Origin: Tardiphaga robiniae
GTDB lineage: Bacteria; Pseudomonadota; Alphaproteobacteria; Rhizobiales; Xanthobacteraceae
Direction: 5' to 3'
DNA length: 64,000 nucleotides
NCBI RefSeq assembly: GCF_013359755.1
Contig: NZ_JABMCJ010000094.1
Coordinates: forward strand, 620,001 to 684,000
Shown here: piece after piece, positions 1 through 11,085 of the stretch
Layout: the number at the start of each line of letters is the position of its first letter
Numbering within the stretch: the stretch's first letter is position 1
Program-made: the position numbers and the translations under genes
Notes under the pieces: generated by a model
What the model was told of the DNA's origin: nothing
Seen by the model: the letters and a program-made list of their open reading frames with translations, nothing else
Databases searched by the model: none

Positions 1-140
1 TGCATCACGAGCGTTGGCGGCACGCCAATGGCTGCGGCCGTTTCTTCAATGCCAGCCGCGACACGACCACGGACGTCATCAAGCGCACCTATCGCATGGG
101 CGAGCGCCCCGAAGCCGAACATCAGGGTGCCAAGCCATGA
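1..140 (+). CDS. soxD: Sarcosine oxidase delta subunit, C-terminal end (partial)
   Basis: An open frame enters from the left edge (codons from base 3) and stops at TGA 138-140, giving the last 45 residues of a SoxD-type subunit. Visible motifs are HANGC and GRFFNASRDT. The H-x3-C pair fits the His/Cys zinc ligands known near the C-terminus of SoxD. The subunit is a small zinc-containing part of the tetrameric enzyme that oxidises sarcosine to glycine. The stop overlaps the soxA start (ATGA), so the two are translationally coupled. The N-terminal half, and presumably soxB, lie outside the window. Confidence 0.85.
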   Translation, partial: HHERWRHANGCGRFFNASRDTTTDVIKRTYRMGERPEAEHQGAKP

Positions 141-3127
141 CGGGTACGTATCGCGTGCGGCGCGGCGACGTCGCTGAAAGCCGCAACGCAGTTCATTTCA
201 CGTTCGACGGAAAGTCGTATCAGGGTCTGGCCGGCGACACGCTGGCCTCCGCGTTGATCGCCAATGGCGTGCATTTGGTCGGGCGTTCGTTCAAGTATCA
301 TCGGCCGCGCGGCTTCGTCTCCGCCGGCTCGGAAGAGCCGAATGCGCTGGTCGGTGTCGGCGCGACCCAGTCGCGCTATACACCGAACCTGCTCGCGACC
401 CAGGTCGAGATCTATGACGGGCTGGTGGCCGAAAGCCAGAATCGCTGGCCGTCGCTGGAGACCGATGCCGGTTTCCTCAACGAATATTTCTCAGCCTTCC
501 TGCCGGCGGGTTTCTACTACAAGACCTTCATGTGGCCGCGCACGGCCTGGAAGAAGCTCTATGAGCCGGTGATCCGGCGGATGGCGGGTCTCGGCAAGGC
601 GCCAGCCGAGCCGGATGCCGATCGCTATACGCAGGTGTTTGCGCATTGCGACGTGCTGATCGTCGGCGCCGGACCTGCGGGTCTTGCCGCAGCGCTCGAA
701 GCCAGCAACAGCGATGCCACCGTGATCCTGTGCGACGAGCAGGCAGAGATGGGCGGCTCGCTGCTGTCTGATCGTTCGGCATCGATCGACGGCATGCAGG
801 CCGCCGACTGGGCGCGCGCGGCGCTCGATGAATTGCGCAAGCGCCCCAACGTGAAGCTGATGTCGCGTACGACGGCGTTCGGCTGGTACCCGCACAATTT
901 TGTCGGTCTCAACGAGCGCGTCACCGACCACCTCAGCAATCCCGCGACGAACCAGCCGCGTGAGCGGCTCTGGCAGGTCAGGGCTAAGGAAGTCGTGCTG
1001 GCCGCCGGCGCGATCGAGCGGCCGCTCGTCTTCACCGACAATGACCGGCCGGGCATCATGCTGGCCGGTGCTGCCCGGACCTATGTGAATCGGTACGGCG
1101 TGGTGCCGGGCAAGCAGGTGGTCGTATTCACCGCCTGCGACAGCGCCTATCGCGCGGCGCTGGACCTCAAGGCAGCCGGTGCCAGGATCCAGGTGATCGT
1201 GGATCTGCGCAAGAGCGTGTCGGGCTATTGGGTCGACAAGGCACGCGCCGAAGGCATCAAGGTTCGCTCCGACAGCATCGTTCGCGGCACGTCGGGCTGG
1301 CTGCGGGTAAAGTCGGCGCAGATCTCCAACGCGCAAGGCGGCGATGCCGAGACGGTGGCTTGCGATCTTATCCTGATGTCCGGCGGGTTCACGCCGTCGG
1401 TGCATCTGTTCTCGCAGAGCCGCGGCAAGCTCAGCTACAGCGAAGAGCTGCGGGCCTATGTGCCTGGCGAGTCTGTCGAGCGTGAGCGGTCGGTCGGGGC
1501 GTGCAAGGGACTGTTCGCGCTCGAAAGCGTCATCGAAAGCGGCGCCAAGGGTGGTCGGGACGCTGCGGCCAAGGCCGGCTTCCCCCCGCACGGCGAGCGC
1601 AGCTATGCGGTCTCCGCGCAGTCGGTGGGTGCCGATGCGTTCATCGGCTCCGTGATGACCGATCATCAGGCGGAAAAGCGGGCCTGGGTCGATTTCCAGA
1701 ACGACGTGACGGCCAAGGATGTCCGGCTCGCGACCCGCGAAGGGTTCCGATCGATCGAGCACGTCAAGCGCTATACGACCACCGGCATGGCCACCGACCA
1801 GGGCAAGCTGTCCAACATGAACGCCCTCGGCGTCGTCTCGAAGCAGATCGACGTCGCTGTGCCGAAGGTCGGCCTGACCACGTTCCGGCCGCCTTATACG
1901 CCGACGACCTTCGGATCCTTTGCCGGCCAATCGCGTGGTGATCTGTTCGATCCCGTGCGCAAGACCAGCATCCATGCATGGGCCGAAGCCCAGGGCGCAC
2001 GGTTCGAGGATGTCGGCGTCTGGAAGCGCGCCTGGTATTTCCCGCAGGTCGGCGAGGACATGCATGCTGCCGTCGCGCGCGAATGCAAGGCGACGCGCGA
2101 GTCGGTCGGCATCTTCGATGCCTCAACGCTCGGCAAGATCGAGATCGTCGGCAAGGACGCTGCCGAATTCATGAATCGCATGTACACCAATGCCTGGACC
2201 AAGCTGGAGCCCGGTCGGCTGCGCTATGGCGTGATGCTGCGCGAAGACGGCTTCATCATGGATGACGGCGTCGTCGGCCGCATGGCGACGGATCGTTTCC
2301 ATGTCACCACGACGACCGGCGGCGCGGCCCGCGTGCTGTCCATGATGGAGGACTACCTCCAGACCGAATGGCCGGACCTCGAAGTGTGGCTCACCTCGAC
2401 CACCGAGCAGTGGTCGGTCATTGCCTTGCAGGGACCGAATGCGCGCAAGGTGCTGGAGCCGCTGGTCGATGGCATCGATCTGTCGGCCGATGCCATGCCG
2501 CATATGAGCGTCCGCGAAGGACGCATCTGCGGTGTGCCGACGCGGCTGTTCCGCGTGTCGTTCACCGGCGAACTGGGTTTCGAGGTCAATGTTCCCGCCG
2601 GCTATGGCCGGGCGGTCTGGGAAGCGATTTTTGCGGCGGGCAAGCCCTACGGGATCACGCCCTACGGCACCGAGACCATGCATGTGCTGCGCGCGGAGAA
2701 GGGCTATATCATTGTCGGTCAGGAAACCGACGGCACGGTGACGCCCGATGACGCCGGCCTCGGCTGGGCTGTCGGCAAGGCGAAGCGGGATTTCGTCGGC
2801 AAGCGCTCGCTGTCGCGGCCGGCGCTGGTCAGGGAAGACCGCAAGCAACTGGTCGGGTTGCTGACGACGGATCCCAAGGTGGTTCTCGAAGAGGGCGCCC
2901 AGATCGTGCTCGATCCGACCCATCCGATCCCGGTGCCGATGATCGGTCATATCACCTCCTCCTACTGGAGCGCGACGCTGAACCGTTCGATCGCGCTGGC
3001 ACTCGTTCGCGGCGGCCGCTCGCGGATGGGTGAGGAGCTCTCGATCCCGATGCCGGATGGCGTGATCAAGGCGAAAGTCGTCGACTCGATATTGTTCGAT
3101 CCGAAGGGGGAACGTTTGAATGCTTAG
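137..3127 (+). CDS. soxA: Sarcosine oxidase alpha subunit
   Basis: Large subunit of heterotetrameric sarcosine oxidase, 996 aa, the usual length for the family. The frame is open from base 14, but the ATG at 137 is chosen because it overlaps the soxD stop and begins the conserved N-terminus. Domain order seen: an N-terminal ferredoxin-like segment (about 20-110), a dinucleotide-binding fold with GAGPAG near residue 176, a second pyridine-nucleotide domain (about 300-450), then a glycine-cleavage T-protein-like folate domain (about 600-980). In the family the alpha chain binds NAD and tetrahydrofolate, so the methyl group of sarcosine leaves as 5,10-methylene-THF. Its neighbours glyA, sdaA and purU fit that product. 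The last 8 bases overlap soxG. Confidence 0.97.
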   Translation: MTGTYRVRRGDVAESRNAVHFTFDGKSYQGLAGDTLASALIANGVHLVGRSFKYHRPRGFVSAGSEEPNALVGVGATQSRYTPNLLATQVEIYDGLVAESQNRWPSLETDAGFLNEYFSAFLPAGFYYKTFMWPRTAWKKLYEPVIRRMAGLGKAPAEPDADRYTQVFAHCDVLIVGAGPAGLAAALEASNSDATVILCDEQAEMGGSLLSDRSASIDGMQAADWARAALDELRKRPNVKLMSRTTAFGWYPHNFVGLNERVTDHLSNPATNQPRERLWQVRAKEVVLAAGAIERPLVFTDNDRPGIMLAGAARTYVNRYGVVPGKQVVVFTACDSAYRAALDLKAAGARIQVIVDLRKSVSGYWVDKARAEGIKVRSDSIVRGTSGWLRVKSAQISNAQGGDAETVACDLILMSGGFTPSVHLFSQSRGKLSYSEELRAYVPGESVERERSVGACKGLFALESVIESGAKGGRDAAAKAGFPPHGERSYAVSAQSVGADAFIGSVMTDHQAEKRAWVDFQNDVTAKDVRLATREGFRSIEHVKRYTTTGMATDQGKLSNMNALGVVSKQIDVAVPKVGLTTFRPPYTPTTFGSFAGQSRGDLFDPVRKTSIHAWAEAQGARFEDVGVWKRAWYFPQVGEDMHAAVARECKATRESVGIFDASTLGKIEIVGKDAAEFMNRMYTNAWTKLEPGRLRYGVMLREDGFIMDDGVVGRMATDRFHVTTTTGGAARVLSMMEDYLQTEWPDLEVWLTSTTEQWSVIALQGPNARKVLEPLVDGIDLSADAMPHMSVREGRICGVPTRLFRVSFTGELGFEVNVPAGYGRAVWEAIFAAGKPYGITPYGTETMHVLRAEKGYIIVGQETDGTVTPDDAGLGWAVGKAKRDFVGKRSLSRPALVREDRKQLVGLLTTDPKVVLEEGAQIVLDPTHPIPVPMIGHITSSYWSATLNRSIALALVRGGRSRMGEELSIPMPDGVIKAKVVDSILFDPKGERLNA

Positions 3128-3689
3128 TCCTGCGATCATGCGTTCGAACGCGTTGTCCCCAATGCAGTCATCCGGCACGACTGCTGCGTCCACCACGTCG
3201 CTCTCGGTTCTTCCCGATGCGGCGAAGCTGGTGTTTCGCGGCAAGACCGAGGCGATCGAGGCTGCCGGGGCGCATTTTGGCGTCAAACCGAGCCTTGAGG
3301 CCTGCCGCTTCGCGGCTGTCGGCGGCCGGTCGGTCTATTGGTTGGGGCCGGACGAATGGCTGTTCCAGGCGGTGAACGAGAATCCGATCGAGGTATTTGG
3401 CGGGATGTCGGCAGCGCTGCAGGGGCAGGCCTGCTCGCTGGTGGATGTCAGCCATCGTTCGGATGGCATCGCGGTTGCAGGTCCAACGGCGGCGCTGGTG
3501 CTCAACCATGGCTGCCCGCTGGATCTGTCCCTCAAGGCGTTCCCGGTCGGGATGTGCACGCGCACGGTGCTGGGCAAGGCATCACTTCTGCTGTCACGTT
3601 CTGAAGAGCACGTGTTCCACGTGGATGTATGGCGTTCGTTTGCGCCCTATGTCTGGCAATTCCTCGACGAAGCGCGAAGCCTGTCCTAG
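3120..3689 (+). CDS. soxG: Sarcosine oxidase gamma subunit
   Basis: This 189-aa protein matches the SoxG family in length and in position directly after soxA, whose stop it overlaps by 8 bases (ATGCTTAG). It has the gamma-subunit pattern, including a YWLGPDEWL segment near residue 75 and a VDVSHRSDG segment near 110. The gamma chain is a small structural subunit distantly related to the folate-binding T-protein fold; no catalytic residue is expected. It completes the sox genes seen here (D, A, G) and probably shares one transcript with sdaA and glyA downstream. Confidence 0.93.
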   Translation: MLSPAIMRSNALSPMQSSGTTAASTTSLSVLPDAAKLVFRGKTEAIEAAGAHFGVKPSLEACRFAAVGGRSVYWLGPDEWLFQAVNENPIEVFGGMSAALQGQACSLVDVSHRSDGIAVAGPTAALVLNHGCPLDLSLKAFPVGMCTRTVLGKASLLLSRSEEHVFHVDVWRSFAPYVWQFLDEARSLS

Positions 3690-3718
3690 CAGCCCGGCTG
3701 CGCCCTGGAGACCGCGCG

Positions 3719-5092
<1,374 letters not shown>

Positions 5093-5101
5093 GGGAAGAC
5101 C

Positions 5102-6391
5102 ATGACCCAAGCCGAACGCGAGGCATTCTTCACGACCGATCTCGCCCAAGCAGACCCAACCATCTCGTCGTCGCTGGCCGGAGAGCTCGGCAGGCAGCGT
5201 GACGAGATCGAGCTGATCGCATCCGAGAACATCGTATCGCGTGCAGTGCTGCAGGCGCAGGGCTCGGTGCTGACCAACAAATATGCCGAAGGCTATCCCG
5301 GCCGGCGCTACTATGGCGGCTGTCATTTCGCCGACGAAGTCGAGGAGGTGGCGATCGAGCGCGCCAAGACGCTGTTCGGCTGCAGCTATGCCAATGTGCA
5401 GCCGAATTCCGGCAGCCAGGCCAATCAGGCCGTCTTCATGGCGCTGATGAAACCTGGCGACACCTTCATGGGTCTGGATCTCGCCGCAGGCGGTCACCTC
5501 ACGCATGGCGCCAAGCCGAACATGTCGGGCAAGTGGTTCAACGTCGTCAGCTATGGCGTTCGTCGCGACGACTGCACCATCGACATGGAGCAGCTTGAGA
5601 AGCTGGCAGTGGAGCACAAGCCGAAGGTGATCGTCGCCGGCGGCTCGGCCTATTCGCGGTTCTGGGATTTTGCAACGTTCCGCCGCATCGCGGATGCGGT
5701 CGGTGCCTACCTGTTCGTCGACATGGCGCATTTTGCCGGTCTCGTCGCCGGCGGTGCCCATCCGTCGCCGTTCCCGCATGCGCATGTCGTGACCTCGACC
5801 ACCCACAAGACGTTGCGCGGCCCGCGCGGCGGCCTGATCCTGACCAATGACGAGGACATCGCCAAGAAGATCAATTCGGCGATCTTCCCGGGATTGCAGG
5901 GCGGGCCGCTGATGCATGTCATCGCCGCCAAGGCCGTGTCGTTCGGCGAAGCGCTGCAACCATCGTTCCGTCAATATGCGGCCGACGTCGTCGCCAATGC
6001 GCACGCGCTGGCGGACACGCTCTCAAAGGCCGGCTATCCGATCGTCACCGGTGGCACCGACAATCACCTGATGCTGGTCGATGTCCGGCCGAAGAACCTG
6101 AACGGCAAGCTCGCCGAGGCGGCGCTCGGGCGGGCGAACATCACCTGCAACAAGAACGGTATCCCGTTCGATCCGGAGAAGCCGACCATCACGTCGGGCA
6201 TCCGGCTCGGCTCGCCGGCCGCGACGTCGCGCGGTTTTGGCGTCGGTGAATTCGAAGAAGTAGGCAAGCTCATTGCCACCGTCCTGGATGCGAATTCCGG
6301 CGCGCCAGACCAGGGAGCGCCGGAGGTCGAGGCAAAAGCACGTGGCCGTGTCGCCGAGCTGGTTGCGTCGTTCCCGATCTATCGGTCCTGA
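5102..6391 (+). CDS. glyA: Serine hydroxymethyltransferase
   Basis: PLP enzyme that interconverts glycine plus 5,10-methylene-THF with serine plus THF. The 429-aa product has the family-diagnostic [12 protein letters not shown] segment with the PLP lysine at K236. Its N-terminal [19 protein letters not shown] and PNSGSQAN motifs are intact. A GGGAAGA-type ribosome site sits just before ATG 5102. It follows sdaA by 9 bases. Many bacteria also have a housekeeping glyA, so this copy may be dedicated to N-methyl-amine catabolism; that is inferred only from its position between sox, sdaA and purU. Confidence 0.97.
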   Translation: MTQAEREAFFTTDLAQADPTISSSLAGELGRQRDEIELIASENIVSRAVLQAQGSVLTNKYAEGYPGRRYYGGCHFADEVEEVAIERAKTLFGCSYANVQPNSGSQANQAVFMALMKPGDTFMGLDLAAGGHLTHGAKPNMSGKWFNVVSYGVRRDDCTIDMEQLEKLAVEHKPKVIVAGGSAYSRFWDFATFRRIADAVGAYLFVDMAHFAGLVAGGAHPSPFPHAHVVTSTTHKTLRGPRGGLILTNDEDIAKKINSAIFPGLQGGPLMHVIAAKAVSFGEALQPSFRQYAADVVANAHALADTLSKAGYPIVTGGTDNHLMLVDVRPKNLNGKLAEAALGRANITCNKNGIPFDPEKPTITSGIRLGSPAATSRGFGVGEFEEVGKLIATVLDANSGAPDQGAPEVEAKARGRVAELVASFPIYRS

Positions 6392-6686
6392 TTAGGCCGC
6401 TTGATGGAGCGTGTGGGAGAGGGGCAGGCGGACGGGATATTCATCCAAGGGCTGAATGTTCACGCGCGCCAGCGCGGTGCGCGTCACCGTCCACAAGCCG
6501 CAGGTGCCGATCACGGCGATCTTTGAAGGTGTCGGCATAGAGCTGACGCGATACCGCGCCGACAGGCATCGTCAGATCGCGTGATGCAGGCGTCCGCGGA
6601 TTCCGCTGCACGGCAGCCACACCGACATGTTTCCAGCCCATGGCGATCGTAGCCACACGGTCGATCCCACCACCGAGACAAGCAAA

Positions 6687-7538
6687 ATGACGAAGAAGAG
6701 CTGGATACTCACCTTCTATTGCCAGGATCGCCCGCGCATCGTGTCGACCGTCGCGACGGCGATTTCCGATGTCGACAGCAACATCCTGGAAAGCGCGCAG
6801 TTCTGGGACAGGACGACCAACCGCCTGTTCATGCGCATTGCTTTCGAGGCGCCGGATTCGATCAGCCGGAAGACTCTGGAATCGGTGCTCAATCCGGTGT
6901 TGTCGCGGTTTGAGATGAGCGCGGTTCTGGTCGATGCCGCGTCGCGTCCCCGGCTGATCATCATGGTCTCCAAGTCGGACCATTGTCTCGAGCAGCTGCT
7001 TTATCAGGTTAAAGTCGACTGGCTGAAAGCCGAGGTCGTCGCGATCGTGTCAAACCACCGCGACTGCGAAGCGATCGCCGAGAAGGCGGGGATCCCGTAT
7101 TACCACTGGCCCGTCAGCAACGAGACCAAGCCGGAGCAGGAGCGGCAACTCTATGAGCTGTATCTGAAGGAAGGCGCCGATCTGGTCATTCTTGCACGTT
7201 ACATGCAGATCTTATCGAACGACCTGTCGAGCAAGCTCTATGGTCATGTCATCAACATCCACCACTCCTTCCTGCCGAGCTTCAAGGGCGCGCGGCCCTA
7301 TCACCAGGCCCACGACAGGGGCGTCAAGATCATCGGCGCTACCGCGCATTACGCGACGCCGGATCTCGACGAGGGCCCGATCATCGAACAGGAGACCGAA
7401 CGGGTGACGCACGCGTCGTCCTCGGACGATCTCGTCGCCGTTGGGCGCGACATCGAGTCGCGAGTGCTGGCGCGCGCCGTGCGGCTTCATCTCGAGCGTC
7501 GTGTCCTTTTGAATGGACGCAGAACGGTGGTGTTCTAG
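6687..7538 (+). CDS. purU: Formyltetrahydrofolate deformylase
   Basis: Hydrolyses 10-formyl-THF to formate and free THF. ATG 6687 is preferred over the upstream TTG frame because KKSWILTFYCQDRPRIV is the typical N-terminus; the product is 283 aa. An N-terminal ACT domain (about 1-85) is followed by a formyltransferase-like domain with NIHHSFLPSFKGA and the catalytic His/Asp context in ATAHYATPDLDEGPII. In sarcosine catabolism PurU recycles folate that is overloaded with one-carbon units, as known for similar clusters in actinobacteria and rhizobia. A 295-base gap separates it from glyA, so it may have its own promoter. Confidence 0.96.
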   Translation: MTKKSWILTFYCQDRPRIVSTVATAISDVDSNILESAQFWDRTTNRLFMRIAFEAPDSISRKTLESVLNPVLSRFEMSAVLVDAASRPRLIIMVSKSDHCLEQLLYQVKVDWLKAEVVAIVSNHRDCEAIAEKAGIPYYHWPVSNETKPEQERQLYELYLKEGADLVILARYMQILSNDLSSKLYGHVINIHHSFLPSFKGARPYHQAHDRGVKIIGATAHYATPDLDEGPIIEQETERVTHASSSDDLVAVGRDIESRVLARAVRLHLERRVLLNGRRTVVF

Positions 7539-7803
7539 CGCCCGCAATGCGACGACGAATGCTCGTTTGAAAAGCATCGACAGGCCAAGATTTGATCTTC
7601 GCGATGAATTTTGCAGCGCAGCGGAAATCATTGTGTTTGCTACGCAAAATAGTCCGACGAGCAGTCGGCGCGCGAACCAAGAACAGGCAGTCGATATTCG
7701 GTAGTTATGACGCAATTCTACAAGCAACAGCGCGCGTGCATCCTATCTGCCGCATTCGCGGACCACTAGCGTTGCAGGCTGGATCAACCTGGAAGGATCA
7801 GCG

Positions 7804-8988
7804 ATGGGGACGATTAGCAAGCGTGGTTTGGCCGCATTGGCCGTTGCGAGCGTGTTGCCACTGGCCTTTGGCAGCTTCAGCGCGGCCTTCGCCAAGGACA
7901 AGGTGAAGATTGCTTTCGTGGGTCCGCTGACCGGCGCTATTTCGCCTCACGGTATTGGCGGACGCAACTCGGCCGAACTGGCCGTGAAGCTGATGAATGC
8001 CGAGCCCAACACCAAATATGAGTACGAGCTCGTCGTGCTTGACGACGAATGCAAGCCCAACGTGGGCGTGCAGGTCGTCACCAAGATCGCGTCCGATCGT
8101 TCGATCATTGCCGCGATCCCGCATTACTGTTCCGCGACTGCGATTGCCACCGTCGATATCTTCAATCGCTTCAAGATGCCGATGGTCGTGTGGGCGGCAG
8201 TGCTGCCCGAAATTACCTATGCCAAGAAGTATCCGGAAGTGCACCGCGTCAGCGGCATCCTGATCGGCCAGAACCGCATCGGCGCGCAGTTCATGAAGGC
8301 ACGCGGCTACAAGAAATTCGTGTCCTTCGCCGACTCCACCGACTACGGCAAGTCGATGAACAAGTACTTCACCCAGTTCACGCTCGAGAACGGTAATGAA
8401 ATCCTGGGCAGCTTCTCGGTCCCGCCGGATCAGCAGGATCTGTCGGCCGAGCTGACCAAGATCAAGGAGCTCAATCCGGAGGTGATCTATTTTGGTGGCC
8501 TGACGCCGCTCGGCGCGCGCCTCCGCACGCAGATGGCCAAGTTCGGCATCAACGCGCAGTTGGAGGGCAATTCCGGCATCATGGGCGACGCGTTCGTCAA
8601 CGCCGCTGGTCCGGAGCTCGCCGAAGGCACGCTGACCTTCTTCGACAGCCCGCCGCTGTCCAAGATGCCGGGCGGCAAGATGTTTGCGGATGCCTACAAG
8701 GCCGCAGGCTATTCCGAACCGCCGGAAGCTTACGGACCGTTCGCCTATGTCGCCACCCGTCTGGTCATGGAGACCATCGAGAAGGTCGGGCCGGATCGCG
8801 CCAAGGTTACCGCCGACCTCGGCGATGTGAAGGACCGTCCGTCCATCGTCGGTCCGGTCACCTTCGACGACCATGGCCAGAACATCACGCCGCTGACCAC
8901 GAGTTATGTCGTCCAGGACGGCAAGTGGGTGGTCTGGGAAGAAAGCGAATACGTGTCCGGCAAGCGCAAGCTCAAGAACCTGCCGTAA
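7804..8988 (+). CDS. livK: Branched-chain amino acid type ABC transporter, substrate-binding protein
   Basis: Periplasmic binding protein of 394 aa. A signal peptide is visible: Lys/Arg at residues 6-7, a hydrophobic core to about 27, and an AFA-KD cleavage site near 30. The mature chain begins with the family pattern VKIAFVGPLTGAISPHG and has the two-lobed peripla_BP_6 layout. It is the first gene of a complete five-gene importer running to 12586. The true ligand cannot be read from the sequence; the setting between sarcosine/one-carbon genes and a dipeptidase-like gene makes a methylated amine or amino-acid derivative possible. Confidence 0.93.
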   Translation: MGTISKRGLAALAVASVLPLAFGSFSAAFAKDKVKIAFVGPLTGAISPHGIGGRNSAELAVKLMNAEPNTKYEYELVVLDDECKPNVGVQVVTKIASDRSIIAAIPHYCSATAIATVDIFNRFKMPMVVWAAVLPEITYAKKYPEVHRVSGILIGQNRIGAQFMKARGYKKFVSFADSTDYGKSMNKYFTQFTLENGNEILGSFSVPPDQQDLSAELTKIKELNPEVIYFGGLTPLGARLRTQMAKFGINAQLEGNSGIMGDAFVNAAGPELAEGTLTFFDSPPLSKMPGGKMFADAYKAAGYSEPPEAYGPFAYVATRLVMETIEKVGPDRAKVTADLGDVKDRPSIVGPVTFDDHGQNITPLTTSYVVQDGKWVVWEESEYVSGKRKLKNLP

Positions 8989-9010
8989 GCGCGAATCGTC
9001 GGGACATCCC

Positions 9011-9922
9011 ATGGGTATGATCGGTCAACACCTGCTGAACGGCTTGATGCAAGGAACGATCTATGGCCTCGTCGCCATGGGGTTCACCATCTTCTTCGGC
9101 GTCATGAACGTGATCAAGTTCTCGCACGGGGACGTGCTCACGCTCGGCGCCTTCGGAGGCCTGGTCGCTGTCTGGGCGGCGAACGCGCTGGGACTGTCGG
9201 TGCCGCTGCAGTTCATTGTCGCGCTGTGCGTGGCAATGGCACTGACCGCGGTGGTCGGCGCCGGCATTTCGCATTTCCTCATCATGCCGCTGCGCAATGC
9301 GCCGCCGCTCAACATGCTGCTGATGACGATGATGGTCGGTACGGCCATCCGCGAAGCCATCCGGCTGTTCTTTCCGAACGGCACCAATCCGCAACGCTTT
9401 CCGGAACTGCTGCCGGCCGGAGGCTTCAATATCGGTCCGTCGTTCTTCCGTACGGACGCTATTATTCTGATTATCGCCGGCGCCGCCTCGATCGGCGCCG
9501 TTTACTGGATCATCAACCACTCCAAATTCGGCCTCGCGATGCGGGCAGTGGCCGAAGACACCGAAACGGCTCGTGTGATGGGGATCAATTTCGGTCGCAT
9601 CATCCCGCTGACCTTTGCATTGGGCTCTATTACCGCCGGCTTTGCCGGTATGATCTATGCGCTGTATTACAGCGAGATCAATTACAGCATGGGCCTGCTG
9701 CTGGCCGTGATCGGCTTCACGGCTGCGATCGTGGGCGGTCTCGGTAACATCTGGGGCGCGATCATCGGCGGCTATCTGTTCGCAGGGCTGCAGACTTTCG
9801 TCGTTGCCGCGATGCCGTCGATGAGCGACTACAAGAACGTGTTCGCTTTCGTGCTGATCATCGTCCTCATCACCTGGCGACCGACCGGGCTTCTCGCCGA
9901 ACGCGGGAGCGAGCGGGTATGA
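9011..9922 (+). CDS. livH: ABC transporter permease (LivH type)
   Basis: Inner-membrane permease of 303 aa. ATG 9011 is chosen over upstream in-frame starts because GMIGQHLLNGLMQGTIYGL is the usual beginning of LivH proteins. About eight hydrophobic segments are visible, with the conserved AMRAVAEDTETARVMGI cytoplasmic loop (around residue 178) that contacts the ATPases. It follows livK by 22 bases, and its stop overlaps the next start (ATGA at 9919). Confidence 0.95.
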   Translation: MGMIGQHLLNGLMQGTIYGLVAMGFTIFFGVMNVIKFSHGDVLTLGAFGGLVAVWAANALGLSVPLQFIVALCVAMALTAVVGAGISHFLIMPLRNAPPLNMLLMTMMVGTAIREAIRLFFPNGTNPQRFPELLPAGGFNIGPSFFRTDAIILIIAGAASIGAVYWIINHSKFGLAMRAVAEDTETARVMGINFGRIIPLTFALGSITAGFAGMIYALYYSEINYSMGLLLAVIGFTAAIVGGLGNIWGAIIGGYLFAGLQTFVVAAMPSMSDYKNVFAFVLIIVLITWRPTGLLAERGSERV

Positions 9923-11085
9923 CGCCGACCTCTCGGACGCTTGTACGGGTGCCGGTGTGGCCGCTGTTTGTCGCTGTGGCCTTCGCTGCAGTGGCGCTCA
10001 CTGCGCTGGTCCTGATCGAAAACCAGAAATTGCTCGGTGCCGCATTGGCGATTACGGCTGCGGTCTGCTTCTGCGCCGCTCGGTTCGGAGGCGTCGCCGC
10101 GATGGAAGTCGCCGCTTCGGAAAATCCCTGGCTGCTGCGTGGCCTGATAACGGTGGCCTCGCTCGCTGTCATCTTCGTGCTGCGCGACGACAATTTCGGC
10201 CTGCTGATGCTGGCAACGGTGCTGATCTACGCGACGATCTGCCTCGGCCTCACTGTGCAGATGGGCTATGCTGGCCTGACCAACTTTGCAGCCGCGGCTT
10301 TCGCCGGCACCGGCGGATATACCGCAGCGATGCTCGGACGGCAGGGCGGTCTGCCCGATGCGCTGGTTTTGGTCTGCGGCGGCTTGGTCGCGGTCTTCAT
10401 CGGCTCGCTGCTCATCCTCCCGGTGCTGCGCACCCGCGGACATTACGGTGCGCTGACGACCATGGCGTTCGGCGTGATGTTTAATGTCTTTCTCGATGCG
10501 AATGACTTCTTTGGCGGTCCGCAAGGCCTGAAGCTTCCCGGCATCAATTTGTTCGGCTGGGACTTCACCAATGACATCCATATCTTCGGCCTCGTGCTGT
10601 CGTCCTATGTGAACTACGTGATCCTGACCGGTATTCTGACGGCGCTGGCGATGATCTTTGTCGGACTGCTGGACCGCTCGTGGGTCGGTGTCTGGTTCGA
10701 TGTGGTGCGCCTCGATGAGACCGCAGCATCCGTTTTCGGACTAAAGATAGCTTACTGGAAAGTGCTGGCATTCACGATCGGCAACTTCCTGGCCGGCCTG
10801 ATGGGGGCGGTCTATGCGAAAATGACTGGGTTCATCGCGCCCGCGAATTTCACATTCGGCGACTCGCTGGTGATGGTGTCCATCGTGATCCTGGGCGGCA
10901 TAGGCAATCGCTGGGGCGTGCTGCCGGCGGCACTGATCGTCGTCCTGCTGCCCGAAAAGCTTCAGTTTATCCAGGAATACCGGCTTATCTTCTATGCCGT
11001 TCTGGTCATCGCGATCCTGACCATGCGCCCGGACGGTCTCGTGGCGCGCCGGGTCCGGAAACTGCACACGGAGACAAGCGCATGA
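9919..11085 (+). CDS. livM: ABC transporter permease (LivM type)
   Basis: Second permease of the importer, 388 aa, with around ten hydrophobic helices. The LivM signature MGYAGLTNFAAAAFAGTGGY (LivM usually reads GYAGQLSLG here) is seen near residue 115, and a RLDETAASVFGLKIAYWKVLAF coupling-loop region lies near 265. It has an N-terminal extension of about 70 residues with two extra hydrophobic segments, common in LivM. Its start and stop both overlap its neighbours by four bases. Confidence 0.94.
   Translation: MTPTSRTLVRVPVWPLFVAVAFAAVALTALVLIENQKLLGAALAITAAVCFCAARFGGVAAMEVAASENPWLLRGLITVASLAVIFVLRDDNFGLLMLATVLIYATICLGLTVQMGYAGLTNFAAAAFAGTGGYTAAMLGRQGGLPDALVLVCGGLVAVFIGSLLILPVLRTRGHYGALTTMAFGVMFNVFLDANDFFGGPQGLKLPGINLFGWDFTNDIHIFGLVLSSYVNYVILTGILTALAMIFVGLLDRSWVGVWFDVVRLDETAASVFGLKIAYWKVLAFTIGNFLAGLMGAVYAKMTGFIAPANFTFGDSLVMVSIVILGGIGNRWGVLPAALIVVLLPEKLQFIQEYRLIFYAVLVIAILTMRPDGLVARRVRKLHTETSA

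Noticed and set aside
491-2065. Long minus-strand open frame across soxA
   Set aside because: It mirrors the coding strand of a clear gene in a high-GC genome; composition is Arg/His/Asp-rich and shows no family.
2123-3286. 387-codon minus-strand frame over the end of soxA
   Set aside because: Antisense shadow of a conserved gene, with no domain signs.
6392-6538. A 48-codon minus-strand frame directly abutting the glyA stop
   Set aside because: No ribosome site before its ATG and no recognisable domain; too little evidence to call a gene.
7798-9012. 404-codon minus-strand frame over livK
   Set aside because: Shadow of livK; long only because of third-position GC bias.
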